A stretch of DNA of 64,000 nt from Antedon mediterranea (GCF_964355755.1 NC_092671.1:27280070-27344069), one strand, 5' to 3'; counted from the stretch's first letter, positions 1 through 12,132 are shown. Numbers and translations: made by a program. Notes: generated from the letters alone by a model not told the origin.

Positions 1-1020
1 TAGACTTTTTGTATGTTTTTTATCGTAAAATTAACTTCAAGTTGAATACTCCCTCATACTCCCTTCTTCGACGAATTCTAGTTCCTTTATTTTTCGCTTC
101 AGCGAAATTGACTAGTTCGAATTGTTTCTACTTTTTGCGAAGCGAAATATTGCGCAACCAATCAGAGCTCAGGAAATAAGCTATGACGCTTTCATGAGCA
201 CTCATGCGAATCAAAAAGCTCGGCAACTACGCGAGGAACATGAACGTCGCAGCTATTCGCTCATGTTAGTCCAGATCCCTATGTCAAAAAAAGTGCACAT
301 GTGCAGATCATGGGAAAAGTGTAAACATTGTGTTTTCTGAATATTTGAATCATGCTGGTTATAAAAACCCATGTTGTCAAATTTCTAAAATTCATCTTTG
401 ACCTCTGACCTCAATTTGATTGTTTTGACCCATTGAAAACAAAATGATCATATCTTTGCAAGGCTTACATTAAATGAAATAATGTTAGTGTCAACTTATT
501 TGGGAGAAGCATATTAATATTTGTTCTAATGAAAAAGTTTGTCCAAAAATGGCTGGAAGTATGATTTTTGGCATATTTGACCTTTGACCTACATATCATA
601 TAACTCCGTAACTAATAGTTGGACAAACTTTAAATAGGGCTCAAATTAATCTGAAGGTATATGTTTCTATTCAGTCTAATAAGAACTTTTTCAAGAAAAT
701 GACCCGAAATATTTTTATTGACCTTTGACCTGTACTGGTAGTATATACTTCTATAATCTCAAAAACTATTGGCCGTAAAATGGTTGTTTTACATTTATAT
801 GTTGTATAATAACAACATTTTATAGAAATGTAAAAGAATTTTATTTATGATCACTAACTTTGTAATTAATATTAACATCACTAGCATTTGTTATAATATT
901 AAAAGGTGTCATATTTGCTGATTTTAAGCACTTCACATGAATTTATAAGAAAATATGTGTATTTAATATAAAGTTTATTTTTTTTTATATAAAGAAAATT
1001 AAATTATCTATCAAATAAGA
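1..1020. other. AT-rich sequence without a recognisable gene
   Basis: No convincing ORF or splice-bounded coding segment was seen. The only clear structure is three DR1-like motifs, listed separately. Confidence 0.5.
399..731 (-). promoter_or_regulatory. Three DR1-type nuclear-receptor half-site pairs
   Basis: TGACCTCTGACCT (399-411), TGACCTTTGACCT (578-590) and TGACCTTTGACCT (719-731) read on the minus strand as AGGTCA-N-AGGTCA. This is the direct-repeat-1 site bound by HNF4/RXR-type nuclear receptors. They lie about 180 and 140 bp apart. There is no nearby gene, so they may simply be conserved words of a dispersed repeat. Confidence 0.4.
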
Positions 1021-1021
1021 C

Positions 1022-1075
1022 TATTTGGTTATCCGCACTTGGCGGATAATTGGTTATCCGCACTTGGCGGATAAC
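1022..1075. repeat. Tandem pair of short hairpins
   Basis: TTATCCGC-ACTT-GGCGGATAA occurs twice in direct succession, each an 8-9 bp stem. A related hairpin (TTATCCGCAACGAAGTTGCAGGATAA-type, split here by loop mismatches) follows near 1158. The same GCGGATAAC word precedes the Helitron-like 3' hairpins at 2.7, 5.4 and 19.6 kb. Confidence 0.6.
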
Positions 1076-2773
1076 CCCTTGTTATTGTCAGGATCTTTTT
1101 TTTTTTTAGGTTCGGGTAGCCCTTGTGATTGTAAATATCTTTTTTTCATCTTCATTAGTTATCCGCAACGAAGTTGCAGGATAACTCCTAGTGATTGTAC
1201 GAAGTCATCATCATCCTCTTTTTTTTCTTTATCTTCTTTCTTTCTCCTCCATTTTTGTGTCACGCGTATCTGTAAAACTTCCAAACATAACATTTCGTAA
1301 CTTTCTCAACATATCGTCACTCATATGAAGTTGTGCAGCGAAGCTTTTCAGCATGTTTACAATTGCGAAACGTGACTTACGCGCGATTTTATGAATTTAG
1401 CGTTTTAAACATAGGTAAAAAACCGAATAACGTTTTAAATTGAAACTTTGCAAAAGTTTAATTTATATCATGCGCTAACTTTCTGTTGAAAAAAAATTGC
1501 GTGTTTTACACAAAGTTACGCGCGCACGCGCATTTAAAATTTTAAAATGCGCAAAATTAATTTCTAATCATATTTTTACGCGTTTCATGACATTTTAAGC
1601 ATGTCAAAAATTCCCACGCGTGCGTAAATTTTTACGTGTGCGGTGCGCACGTAGCATTAAAAACATATTTTTTTTCCCGTGATTTGTGTTTTTCCAGCCT
1701 TTTTCTAGTAATTTTACCAACTTTTAAACAATTTCGACTTAAAGTTATGTCATACGAGCACGTCGAATTGGACAATTTGCACGCGGTTTTGATGAAAAAG
1801 TTAAAAAACTATGCCTTTTTTTAAACAGTCGTAATTTCTAAACTACACGGTCAACTTTTTGTGGATGACATATTGTGGAAGTTGATGAGTTGTAGATATC
1901 GGATCAAACATTAATGTGGTTAACCGGACATTGTGACGTCATCGTATGGCCACTCGAATATAAAATTTAGGATTTCTGTATCTTTCGTCATAGCACATCA
2001 CATTTAATAGAGCACATTTCCACTTATATGTTTTCCATTTTCACCCCGATTTTGATATTGTCTAGGTCAATCAACTATCTTTCGCATGAGTTAAAAATAT
2101 TTTAATTTTTCTGACGTCATCATGGAAAAAAATTTAAATTACGTGGGTGAATAATTTAATCTTTACAGTAAATTTCAATCTGTTATAGCTCGTAAAAATA
2201 AAATGTGATAATCACGATTAAAACGGTTTCTGGAAGCTATTGGATTGTAGATACGAGTTCATGTAAACATTTTGCCAATCAGATGCTGTGACGTCATCAT
2301 ATGGCCAGTTGAATAAAAAAAGACGTATTTTCATCTTTCGCGTCATAGTTCAACACATTTAAAAGAGCGCGCATCAATATTTCACGTATTCAAATTTTTT
2401 CAACACGTTAATATGTTGTTGCTGAGATCATTTCCTTCCGAAATTGCTATCTTAGTGTTTCATTTTGATACAGTCGGCTTTTTAAAAATTGGAATAAAGG
2501 GCGGGTCCCGTAATTTCACCTATTCTACACTGTATGTAATATGTATACAGATTATACTGTTTACACTGTATATATTAATATGACACAAAATTGACAGAAT
2601 TCAGCACTAACAACATACCATATTCTTCAGTTCAGGTCATAATCTTTTTCTGTGTGCAATTCAGGTCATATTGCCATAATCTTTTTCTGTGTGCAATATT
2701 CTAACGTATGACGTGCACGTGGCCTTTGTCGTGCGGATAACTAACTCGTCAAAGTGACGAGTTACATGTCTAG
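1076..2773 (+). mobile_element. Helitron-like non-autonomous element, copy 1
   Basis: The 3' end has a perfect hairpin at 2743-2763 (AACTCGTCA loop TGACGAGTT), seven bases later CTAG (2770-2773), then a T. This matches the Helitron rule of a subterminal hairpin, terminal CTRR and insertion between A and T. The body contains repeated blocks with the word TGACGTCATCATATGGCCA that recur in copy 2 and, reversed, at 21.9-23 kb. No Rep/helicase coding was found. The 5' border is uncertain. Confidence 0.6.
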
Positions 2774-3962
2774 TCATCTTTGTTATTCTTCTTTCTTTCC
2801 CAGATTTTTGTCCGCAGCATATCCCCTATTGCTTGTCAACATAACTTTGTATAACTTGGTAAAAAGATTGACATTGAAGTGTAGATATGCAGCCAAGCTT
2901 TTTGACGATGTCAAAGATACGCGCGATTTTATGAATTTCTATAACTGATCATAACTTTAGAACCAACAAATATTCTTTCATTAAACTTAATCAAATTATA
3001 ATTAATATCATGGGTCAACTTTCTATGGATTAAAAATGGCATGTTTTACACGTGCATTTAAAATTTCAAAATGCGCAAAAATAATTTCTAATCAACTTTC
3101 TACGCTGATCATGACATTTTGAGCATGTCAAAAATTCTCCCGCGCGCAAAAAAAATTTCGCGTATGGTGTGCACGTAGCGATACAAAAATATTTTTTTCC
3201 CATGATTTATGTTTTCCAGCCTTTTCTAGTAATTTTACCAATTTTTAAACAATTTCGACTTAAAATTACGTCATAAGTTAAAGAGCACACCGAATTGGAC
3301 AATTTGCGAGCGTTTTTTATGAAAAAGTTTAAAAATTCGTCAAAATTATGCCTTTTTTTAAACAGTCATAGATTCTAAATTACGTGGTGAACTTTTTTTA
3401 AATTACATATTCTGGAAGTTGATGAGTTGTAGATATCGGATCATGCATTAATATGGCTAACTGGACATTGTGACGTCATCGTATGGCCACTCGAAAATAA
3501 AATATAGGATTTTTGTCTTTTTCGTCATAGCTCATCCCATTTAATAGAGCGCATCTGCAATTATCCTTATTCCATCTCCCTCCGTTTTTTATATTGTCTT
3601 GGTCAATCAATTATCTTTCGCATGATTTAACATTTTTAAAATTATGATAACGTCATCATGATTAAAAGCGTGAATAACGTGGGTCACTTATTTTCATCTT
3701 GACAGTAAATTCTAATCTGTTATAGCTCGTCAAAATAAAAAGTGATAATGATGATTAAAACGTTTTCTGGAAGCTATTGGATGTTAGATACGAATTCATG
3801 TGAATATTTCGCCAATCAGATGTTGTGACGTCATCATATGGCCAGTTGAATTCAAAATGTCATATTTTTTACCTCTTGGGTAAAAGTTCATTGCGTTTAA
3901 ACGAGAGCGCATCGTGCCCAAAATTCTTCAAATTTGTATTAATGTAATTATTTAGATAATTA

Positions 3963-5010
3963 GGCCAAAAAAAAAAAAAAAATTGTTTGCTGTCATCCGC
4001 CGCCCCTAATTTCGCCAAAAATTTGGGGCGGAGATAAGACAAAGTTTTTTTTTTACGTTGAGGGCGCTTTTAAAAAAAAAGTTTTTTTATGATTTTTTTT
4101 GGCCGAAAAGGTGTAAAAATCGAGTGTGCGAGGATGAAACAATAAAAATAATAACGTAGAGTATATTTCGGTGTATAATCGCACTTTTAACACGCAAATT
4201 TAATCTCTAAATTAAGGGTGCGTCTTATACACCGAACATAAATGCCTCAACACACAGATATCGCCACCTCGTTGGCTAGGCCTGGGCTTTTTAAGGTAAG
4301 GCCTAGGCTAGGCCTATAGTATTAGTATTACTAAAGTCTAAAGAGTAGGCCTAGCCTAGCTACAGTGTACTAGCGTAACAGCAACCTGCTAGTTTTCAAG
4401 GCATTTTAGCGTGATTTTGTACTAAATATGATGAAAAGATTTGTTCATTATGGAGAGTTATAGCATAGACCTAGCGTACACACTTCTAGGATATATAGAT
4501 ACTAATCGAATACGATTGTCCGTGAAAACGTGCGCCTCTCGATAAAAGGATCGAGCGAGGCTAGCCCACATACACGTGCGGTCATGCACTCGATGTTGCG
4601 GGTGCGAAACTCATGAATAACAAGTTAGAAAGAACTGACGGAATGGGGGAATTCCCTTCTCGTTGAGGCTGGGTGCGGCCGTCTTATACATCGACGATAT
4701 ACAAAATACCGATATTCTACTCTCAGTTAGGGGGTGCGTCTTATACACAGTGACAGGTGCGACTTATACACCGAAATATACGGTACACTAACTTCTAAAA
4801 TATTTAATTAGGCCTGCTAACAACGACCTACTGTGTAGTAGGCCTAGGCTAGTTTAGACACGGGGCCTAACGCTCCCAAAACAGAATTAAAGTGTGAAAC
4901 AAATTATGAATAGATGTTTGAGCTCGTTGTTTTATTCAGTGTGTTTTGTTACTCTCAAATTCGCGAACCTAGCTACAGTGTACTAGCGTAACAGCAACAG
5001 AGAAATTAAC

Positions 5011-5046
<36 letters not shown>

Positions 5047-5114
5047 TTCCACCTGCCCCCCCCCTACCAAAAAAAAAAAACTTGACAGCAAACAAACAAT
5101 TTTTTTTTTAGGCC
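3963..5114. mobile_element. TIR element nested in Helitron-like copy 2
   Basis: The left end GGCC-A(n)-TTGTTTGCTGTC is matched in inverse orientation by the right end GACAGCAAACAAACAA-T(n)-AGGCC. The stretch between has AGGCCTAG-rich sequence, a run of about 35 A near 5014, and a second nested element at 4160-4783. No coding potential was seen. Confidence 0.55.
4160..4783. mobile_element. MITE with CCGTATATTTCGGTGTATAA ends, copy 1
   Basis: The left end reads GTATATTTCGGTGTATAA; the right end is the inverse, TTATACACCGAAATATACGG, followed by TA. Subterminal GTGCGTCTTATACACCGAA words occur on both sides. A second copy in the other orientation is at 26450-27271. Being inside another element inside a Helitron, it is the youngest of three insertions here. 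Confidence 0.65.
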
Positions 5115-5413
5115 TTATCTTCTAAAATAGTTATCTTTATATATCAATTTGATGACGTCATCGTGTTAATAATTTCATTTAAAAGAGGGTCTCATAATTT
5201 CGTCTATGCTACACTGTATATAACATAGTGTATTCTGTAAATACTGTAATATGCTGTATGCTACAAAATAGGTACAATTCAGCACTGTAAACATATTTAA
5301 TTCATGTCATAGGATGGCATAATAATTGTCGGCGTTCATATATTTTAAACGTATGTGCATGTTGCGTTTGCGCGGATAACCCGAACTCGTCAAAGGGACG
5401 AGTTCAAATCTAG

Positions 5414-7264
5414 TTTCCAATTATTATGGCTAAAACTTAATTAGATACAGGCAAAAAAGTGTATTATTACTTATGTGAACAGCGCCCTCAATCTTAATTT
5501 TTTCCCAAAAAATACCACATTTTTATGTGTTTTCCTGAACTTAACAGGTTATAACTTTGTTTTAAAGTGATTTTATATGCATATTTATTGTCACATATAT
5601 ATATAATAATTTCATAAAGTGGAAAAAATAGAAAATGTTGACATGGAAAAGGCCAGGTGAAGTGCGACATTCAACGAACCCCGAACTTTTGTACGTATCA
5701 TGCTTTACCACTCTGCCACAATGAGGGTTTCATGATGACAAACGATCGGAAGCAACCTTGAATTTTGTATTCATCATATAATAAAAAAAAGCGAATTACC
5801 TTGTCCTCATTACGTTATAAGTACATTAGTTTATTCGCATTCATTTAAAATCTGTTTCTCGCATTACAATTGCTTCATTGCTATTATTACGTATTAATCA
5901 GAGAATGAATGATTAATGGTTATAGATAGTACAGAGTTAGCTAACTCATTGAGTTACAGCGATGTACTTTCCCCAGCATTTTTCATTTTTATGTTGTGTA
6001 TGTTTGTATTGATATCGCTCTGATCAATTGGATAAATGAAACGACGAAATCTTACAATATTACAATTTATAATTTATACTTTACTTACAAATTGATTTGT
6101 ATGAAATGTGGGCAGTCGACATCTTTCTTCTAACTTTTTCAGTTAACAAAATTATTTTTTTATGTATCTAGTTCTCAATTTACATAAAAATATAGGTTTG
6201 GTAGCTTTCACCATTTACCCAGTTAAGTTGGCTTCACAAACCAACTTTATCGTTTAGTACCACCAAAAATGAACTCACATTTAAGGTTAGTCATGTTACA
6301 CAATCGAAGACAATTCTTAACGAACACCTTAGTAGGCTATTTGGTGCTGAATAGGTTTTCGATTCCAGTTCTGCGACGTAGAAGAGGAGGATCCCATATG
6401 TATGTGTATGTATGTCTGTCTGTCTGCGGGATGTCTGTACTATAGACGCATTCTGTTCAAGAAACGTTCTGACACAAATACTATTTCATTCAAATATTCA
6501 TTTTATTAATAAATAACAATTTATATATTATACTGTACATCACTTTAAATAAATAATTTACCATAAATACACAACTAAACACACTTAATTCCACTTTCAA
6601 CATAACATTTCCGCTTTTTCAGTGTTTGTGGATATTTAACGTTTTTTTTCGAATGATAAGGTATCTTTTGAAAAAAAGATGAATTAAATTAAATTCACAG
6701 AAGGGATAATTTGCGATTTTCAAACAGTCTTGCATTATTTCATAATCCTTATTAGCGAGATAATAGACAGAAAATACATTCTTATAATATTTATATCCCT
6801 CCAACCTGTTTGCGTTGAGTTCTCTTATATTTTACTACCCTAGTAAATAAAATTATCACAGCAGAGATAAGTAAAGTAGTAGGAATAACTAAATATTTGT
6901 CTGTTTTTTTATGTTTCTTCAAAAAATAGTATCAATTATTAATAATGTTTGATCAAGCCCAGCGGCCACCTTGTACAGAACTTCTCTATAAGATGCACCT
7001 TCACTGCCACCTGTAGTACGCCCTCTAGCTTCGGCTTAATATTATCTCTATGATTTATCCATAGAATAATATTAATTATATAGTGGCTTGTTTCGATTTT
7101 TTTGTTTGCACCCTGAAAGAACATATGGACCTGTTTCTGATGCGAAAAAATAACCGGTTATTAACTGCGCGAATAAATTAACCCCAATTTCTTGGCAGCA
7201 GAACAGAAAATCAGATAAATGGCGGCCTGAAATTAATGGTTAAAAACACCCAATCGATTCAGTG
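5414..7264. other. Intergenic sequence, no gene seen
   Basis: AT-rich with no supported coding region. It contains one tRNA-like SINE remnant (separate entry) and a short TATG/TCTG microsatellite at about 6399-6425. Confidence 0.5.
5670..5718 (-). repeat. tRNA-like Pol III promoter pair (probable SINE remnant)
   Basis: On the minus strand, box A TGGCAGAGTGGT (5707-5718) is followed about 25 bases later by a box-B-like GGGGTTCGTTGAA (5670-5682). The spacing suits a tRNA head, but no clean cloverleaf with seven-base acceptor pairing can be drawn. A decayed tRNA-derived SINE is the likeliest reading. Confidence 0.4.
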
Positions 7265-7534
7265 TTAAGGCCCGGTCACACCTAACCGATAGCTATCAGA
7301 CGTGAAATTATAATATCTGTCGTGACTTATCGTTCTCAATCGCGGTCACACTTCAACTGAAATCGTTTCGTTGTGATGACGGTTAGAAAAACTTGTTGTT
7401 GTATGTACCTATATTAAATTTAAAATTACATGATGGCAGACGACAGCGAAGAAGTACTTCTGATGTATTTGTTATTAAGACAAAAATGTCGACAAAAAAG
7501 ACGTAGATTGTGGGTACACCCAATCAATGAATAT

Positions 7535-8877
7535 ACAGTCAGTGAATTGACGCGCTGAGTGTGTGGCAACTCGGGCAGCTGAGGAAAGGATTGTTTAGGG
7601 GTGGAAGACCATCTAATCTCCTGGATCTATGCTTTTCTATGTGATAGAAAACAACGTGTTAAACTAGGCGATGAATTGTCCCCTTGGACAGTCATTAAGG
7701 GCGGTATCCCCCAGGGATCCTGGTTGGGGCCCATGTTGTTTATCATCTTTGTCGACGATCTTCTGGATGGGGTGCCGTGCATGAAATACATGGACGACAC
7801 CTCCATCCATGAACGAGTCGGCAAAGATGGGGCAACTGTACTCCAAACCACTCTTGACGAAACTGTCCAGTGGGCTAAGGATAACAATAAGTCCCTTAAT
7901 ATTAAGAAAATGAAAGAGATGAGAATTAGTTGTAAAAGGTCAAAGACTGCTTTTGAGCCACTTCATGTTGGAGATTGTAATCTGGAACGTGTTGACGAAT
8001 TTAAACTCCTTGGTGTAATTATTTCTCATAATTTGTCATGGCAACCTCATATTGACAAAATGATTAGTAAATGTAATTCTAGAATGTACTTTCTCAAACA
8101 GGTGCGGAGGGCAGGCCTGGATGCCTCCGCACTTGTCCAATTTTATACTAGTATCATTAGACCAATATTAGAATATGCGGCCCCAGTTTGGGGATCAAAT
8201 ATTACGAAGCAACAGAGTCAACAACTTGAACAAATTCAGAGAAGGGCCTTTAAATGTATTTTTCCGCATGCTACTTATTCCGATGCCCGCAGCTTCCTTG
8301 GTTTTTCTACCTTAGAAGACCGCCGTGTTCGACTGTGCAAGGATTTTTTCGTTAAAATCAAAGACCCCAGTCACAGATTGAATCATTTGTTACCGGAGGC
8401 TCCTTCTGCTGCTTATAATCTTAGAACACTCTGTGAGTTCTGTATCCCTAGAGTTAAAACTAACCGTTCAAAAACGTTTATTATTAATCACGGACTATTC
8501 CAAAAATGGTAAACATTTAGTGTTATGTTTCCGCGACCTTCCGTACCATTGTGTGTAAATATTTTAGAAAATGTTTGAAAATTTTTTTAGTTTTTAACAT
8601 TTTTTAAATTTGTAAAAATTTTTTAAACTTTTACATTTTTATAATGCAGGCATATATCAATATTCTGATGTTTTCAGTTAAACTTGTTTTTAACATTTTG
8701 AATATATATTTATTGTTCTTATAATAAGTGACATTTAATTGTAATTTTGTTTTAATATTTTGATTGTATGTTCTACCTTTCTTTGTCTTTTATATTTTTA
8801 TATTGCATTTTATTTTTCTGAGTGAAACGCTTTTGTTAAATTTCAATCTTTCGTTTGATTGCAATAAAGTTTTATTC
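7535..8877 (+). mobile_element. 5'-truncated CR1/L2-like LINE inserted in the Harbinger transposase
   Basis: The insertion separates WVHPINE from MYGEFHTL of the host transposase and is flanked by AATGAAT on both sides (about 7526-7532 and 8908-8914), a plausible target-site duplication. It carries the C-terminal half of a reverse transcriptase, an AT-rich 3' UTR and a terminal GCAATAAAGTTTTATTCGATTC. 5' truncation is typical of target-primed reverse transcription. The exact 5' junction, somewhere in 7533-7600, is uncertain. Confidence 0.8.
7601..8512 (+). CDS. Non-LTR reverse transcriptase, C-terminal half
   Basis: The open frame gives about 303 residues beginning inside the RT palm: a CDRKQRV block, then motif B GIPQGSWLGPMLF (residues ~35-47) and motif C KYMDDTS (residues ~62-68) with the catalytic aspartate pair. 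The thumb follows, then the conserved LINE tail (FYTSIIRPILEYAAPVW, then QLEQIQRRAFKCI). The first codon is GTG, in frame with a stop at 7580, and is simply the first open position after truncation rather than a real start. The endonuclease domain and RT motifs 0-A are missing, so the copy cannot move by itself. The frame is intact to its stop, which suggests a fairly recent insertion. The tail resembles CR1/L2/Rex-type elements. Confidence 0.85.
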   Translation: MEDHLISWIYAFLCDRKQRVKLGDELSPWTVIKGGIPQGSWLGPMLFIIFVDDLLDGVPCMKYMDDTSIHERVGKDGATVLQTTLDETVQWAKDNNKSLNIKKMKEMRISCKRSKTAFEPLHVGDCNLERVDEFKLLGVIISHNLSWQPHIDKMISKCNSRMYFLKQVRRAGLDASALVQFYTSIIRPILEYAAPVWGSNITKQQSQQLEQIQRRAFKCIFPHATYSDARSFLGFSTLEDRRVRLCKDFFVKIKDPSHRLNHLLPEAPSAAYNLRTLCEFCIPRVKTNRSKTFIINHGLFQKW

Positions 8878-8915
8878 GATTCATTACGAATACGAATTCG
8901 TATTCGTAATGAATC
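8878..8915. repeat. 38-bp perfect palindrome at the LINE 3' junction
   Basis: From GATTCATTACG to CGTAATGAATC the sequence equals its own reverse complement with no spacer, centred on GAATTC. It joins the LINE polyadenylation region to the interrupted transposase, and its outer edge is the AATGAAT target word. It looks like a fold-back copy of the target generated during integration. Confidence 0.9.
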
Positions 8916-9926
8916 TAGGCCAATGTATGGGGAATTCCATACATTGTTTAGAGAATTGTCTTCTCATGAAGACAAATTTTATGAATACTTCAGAATGTCA
9001 GAGCAACAGTTCTATACTATTTTAGACTTGGTACGAAGTAAAATACAAACCTTTTTTTAGAAAGAGTGTAAGTGCTAAAAAAAAAGGCTAGCAATATGTC
9101 TTAGGTAAGTATATATAATTCTTAAATATAATAAATTAATTGAGCACTAATCATAATTAGTTAATACTACAGGCCCCTTAGCTAGAGCAGGCCTCTCTAG
9201 TAACCCCACATTTTCGGTATTAATATTGCTGTGAGATGGCCACCATGGCAAAGGGATGATTGTTTGGAAAAGCAATTTAATTATTTATAATGAAATAAAG
9301 TAGTAGATGAAATGAGAAACATTAATTATTGTTATTAATGCAATATTACTACTAGTATTTTTATTATTTTTCATTCTATAAACCATATTCTGTGGCCTAA
9401 GCTTACTAGTTAGGCCAAGCTGGTCCACAACATGATAATTGGTTCACTGCCTGCCGTAGTTGTACCTGTGCACGCGCGCTGACTGACATCTGCGGACTAC
9501 CCGTCTACTATTACATAGTACTAGACCTAGGGCTTAGAAATTACAGACGCGCCAAGCCTGGAATAATAGCTGTTAGTTAATCACTTACCAGTCATTCCAA
9601 CCCTCTCGCCAATCTCGTTTCATAAATTATTTTTAGAAAATTTTGTTTTTGTATTTGGCTTGTCCCTTTCCTCATACAGAATTGTGTTTAGTTGAACGTT
9701 CAAAATAAGTGTTTCCAAAACAATGTCTGATGTTGTGGCAGCCATTGCGACGTCATAGTAGTACGTATACGTACGTGTAGTGACAGGTATAACGTACCAT
9801 CATCTGATTGCCTAAAAAACAAAATTATCGGGCAATACGAAAAAAAACATCGCTATAGAAGCCATTCGACCGATTTGGCTCCCAATGACCGTCTCGATTA
9901 TCGCGCTAGTGTGACCGCCCCCGCTG

Positions 9927-10992
9927 TTATGCACTATACCGATATTTTTGTATCGATATCGGTCTAATTAATATTAGGTAAGGGGTGACCAGACCTTTAG
10001 AATGCCATTTAACCGGTTATTGCTGTGTAACTTTTAGCTGCAACGCAAATTACCAGTTATTTGATTGACAGGAACTGACCTTGTATCAACTACTGTATAC
10101 TGTAGTAACGTTTGAATTGACTTCCAGAATCCATTGTATTTTGGGTACTGCTAACGATTTCTGTCAACACCCGGCAATTGATTTAAACGGTTATTAAGGA
10201 ACAGAAATTGAGCAGATCTGCAATCAATATATAAATTATATTTTAAATCAATTTTGAAATAAACGGTTTATTTGGTCCTATGTAGCAGAAAGAGACCCTA
10301 TGAGATACCATCCACAAATTCCAATCTAATTAAGGCAATAAAATGTCTTGGTTTTATAGTCTCTTTATGAATTAAATTCTGGGTTAAACATGTCTGTATT
10401 GGACAAAACCCACATCCTGTTGTTTTTAATGGGAAAATTTCAATTCAAAGAGTAAACAGGTGGAATTAGTAACTTTTGAAAATACAGTAAAACTTAAAAT
10501 TTAATCATTTCTTAAGACCATTATTAATATTATATTGTAGAATTATTTTTTTGGTTAATATTGTTATTAGTCATCCAAGTTAACACCACTATGTTCCATC
10601 ATTCAAAGTCACACATTCTCTGAACAAAAATTATACAGTCTGCAGGAGTGGATCCAGCAGGATTACATTACTTACTATACACCCTGCGAACAAGGCTTTA
10701 ATATTTTCCCGACCTTAATACATACTGATACTATTAAATTGATTGTACACAAATTTCAGACTAATAAATGCTTGATTACTTTGAACTAGTTTTAGTGATG
10801 ATAGAAAACTGTAATTCCTGATTCATACAATTAACACATTTTCTCATAATTACCTTAATTAACAATAATACCTGTTTTAGTACTTCAAGTGAGAAAAGGA
10901 ATCCATGTTCCTCCTAATTATATTAATTACAGTACGTTCATAAAATGCATTTACTCCTAATTATCACCACAGCACTATACAGTATATTATTT
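9927..10992. other. Intergenic sequence, no gene seen
   Basis: No coding segment supported. TAACCGGTTATT occurs near 7150 and again near 10011, on either side of the Harbinger element. Confidence 0.5.
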
Positions 10993-12132
10993 AAAATGGA
11001 CCTGAAATGGACTTTCGATTTTCAAGAAATTCACACATGTTATTTAAATGTATCAAATTAACACAAACCCATACAAATAAAAAAAAAAAAGTATACTATT
11101 TTGAGTAAAAACGAAATTTTAAGATACCATGGTAAATTAGCGAAAATTACTCACGCCATTGCAATATTCTATTTCAACGGCCGTCGGAAGCCTCTATATT
11201 CACGAAGTCACATATCACACGATGATATCGAGAGCGTGTATGCCGCCCGATAGTCAGTGAATGATCGACGGCCTGGAAAGATACGCGAAGCGTTGACACT
11301 AATACTAATTTATTCAATATCTAATGTTGTTGAAATATAGGTCCCTAAAATGTACTTCGTTTGTTCTAAAACCAGAATTTAGAAGGCCTACCTACCAAAC
11401 CTTTACTAGGTCTATTAACTAGGTCTACTATCCAGCGCGCGGAGTCGATCTACCACCCACTTCATGCGGCGAGGCTCCGTTTCATGTGCATCCAAGGACC
11501 AAAGCGATATCAAGAACTTGCTGCGCTCATTGTCAAGCCAAAGTAAAATATGAATAAAAATTGTTTTCCAACTGCCTGATTCGTGACAAATAAATTATCA
11601 TCTCATATTACTAATTTAATTCTGCTAAACTAAAAACTAAAGAAACTAACACATTTTAGCAGTATAAATTACGAACGATATACAAAATACACGAACGGAA
11701 AATATGGATACGCATCATTGTGCACGGAGCTGTATCCCAGGACAACGTTGCCAGACCAACTTCGGTATTGCCAGAAAAAAACCGTTGATTTTAAGATTTT
11801 AAATCGTCATTTACTCGCTGAATAACCGTTTATACGGTAATAATTTTATCTAAAAAAATTCTAAATACGTTTCTGCAAATGCACAAGCATTTTTTAGAAA
11901 ATACTCCATAGATTTCAAGAGTTATAGCCAAAAAACTGCAAATTGTCCATTGGAGGGATAGGAATATATTCGCAAAGTGACGTCACCCGCAAATTTTTTT
12001 GATTTTCAAATGGGGCTTTCCCCAAAAGGGCCAATTTATATTTTGTAACAATATACATTCTAGCAACACCTAATAGCCCCAAAACATCATTCTAAAATGA
12101 AAAAAATTGAAAATCCATTTCAGGTCCATTTT
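10993..12132. mobile_element. TIR element with AAAATGGACCTGAAATGGA ends
   Basis: The left end AAAATGGACCTGAAATGGA (10993 on) is matched by the inverse TCCATTTCAGGTCCATTTT at the right. The element is about 1.14 kb. No ORF of interest inside. Confidence 0.65.

Larger units (their letters stand above)
2774..5413 (+). mobile_element. Helitron-like element, copy 2 (interrupted)
   Basis: It follows copy 1 head to tail and repeats its body blocks (for example 2850-3900 resembles 1250-2400). The 3' end has GAACTCGTC-GACGAGTTC (5383-5405) and CTAG at 5410-5413 followed by T. The body is interrupted by a TIR element at 3963-5114. No transposase or helicase gene remains. Confidence 0.6.
7430..9102 (+). 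pseudogene. Harbinger transposase N-terminal exon, split by a LINE and frameshifted
   Basis: The first part (from ATG at 7430 or 7433) gives a basic R/K-rich segment followed by LWVHPINE, the hallmark start of HARBI1-type nucleases. After the LINE, reading resumes at about 8916 with MYGEFHTLFRELSSHEDKF and YFRMSEQQFY, the conserved block that follows in this family. The frame is then lost at a run of seven T (about 9050) and again at a run of nine A (about 9080). Between and after these breaks the expected RKSVSA and RLAICLR words are visible in other frames, and the block ends in AGGTAAGT, a consensus splice donor at about 9103. The catalytic DDE part is absent. Transposase identity is strong; it cannot be functional. 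Confidence 0.85.
7268..9926 (+). mobile_element. PIF/Harbinger-type DNA transposon (split, defective)
   Basis: The ends carry GGTCACAC inverse repeats: AGGCCCGGTCACAC at the left, GTGTGACCGCCCCC at the right. TTA flanks both (7265-7267 and 9927-9929), the 3-bp target site usual for PIF/Harbinger. Inside are two halves of a Harbinger transposase N-terminus separated by a LINE. Sequence from 9103 to 9900 shows no further transposase, so the element is also internally deleted. Without the LINE it is about 1.3 kb. Confidence 0.8.
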
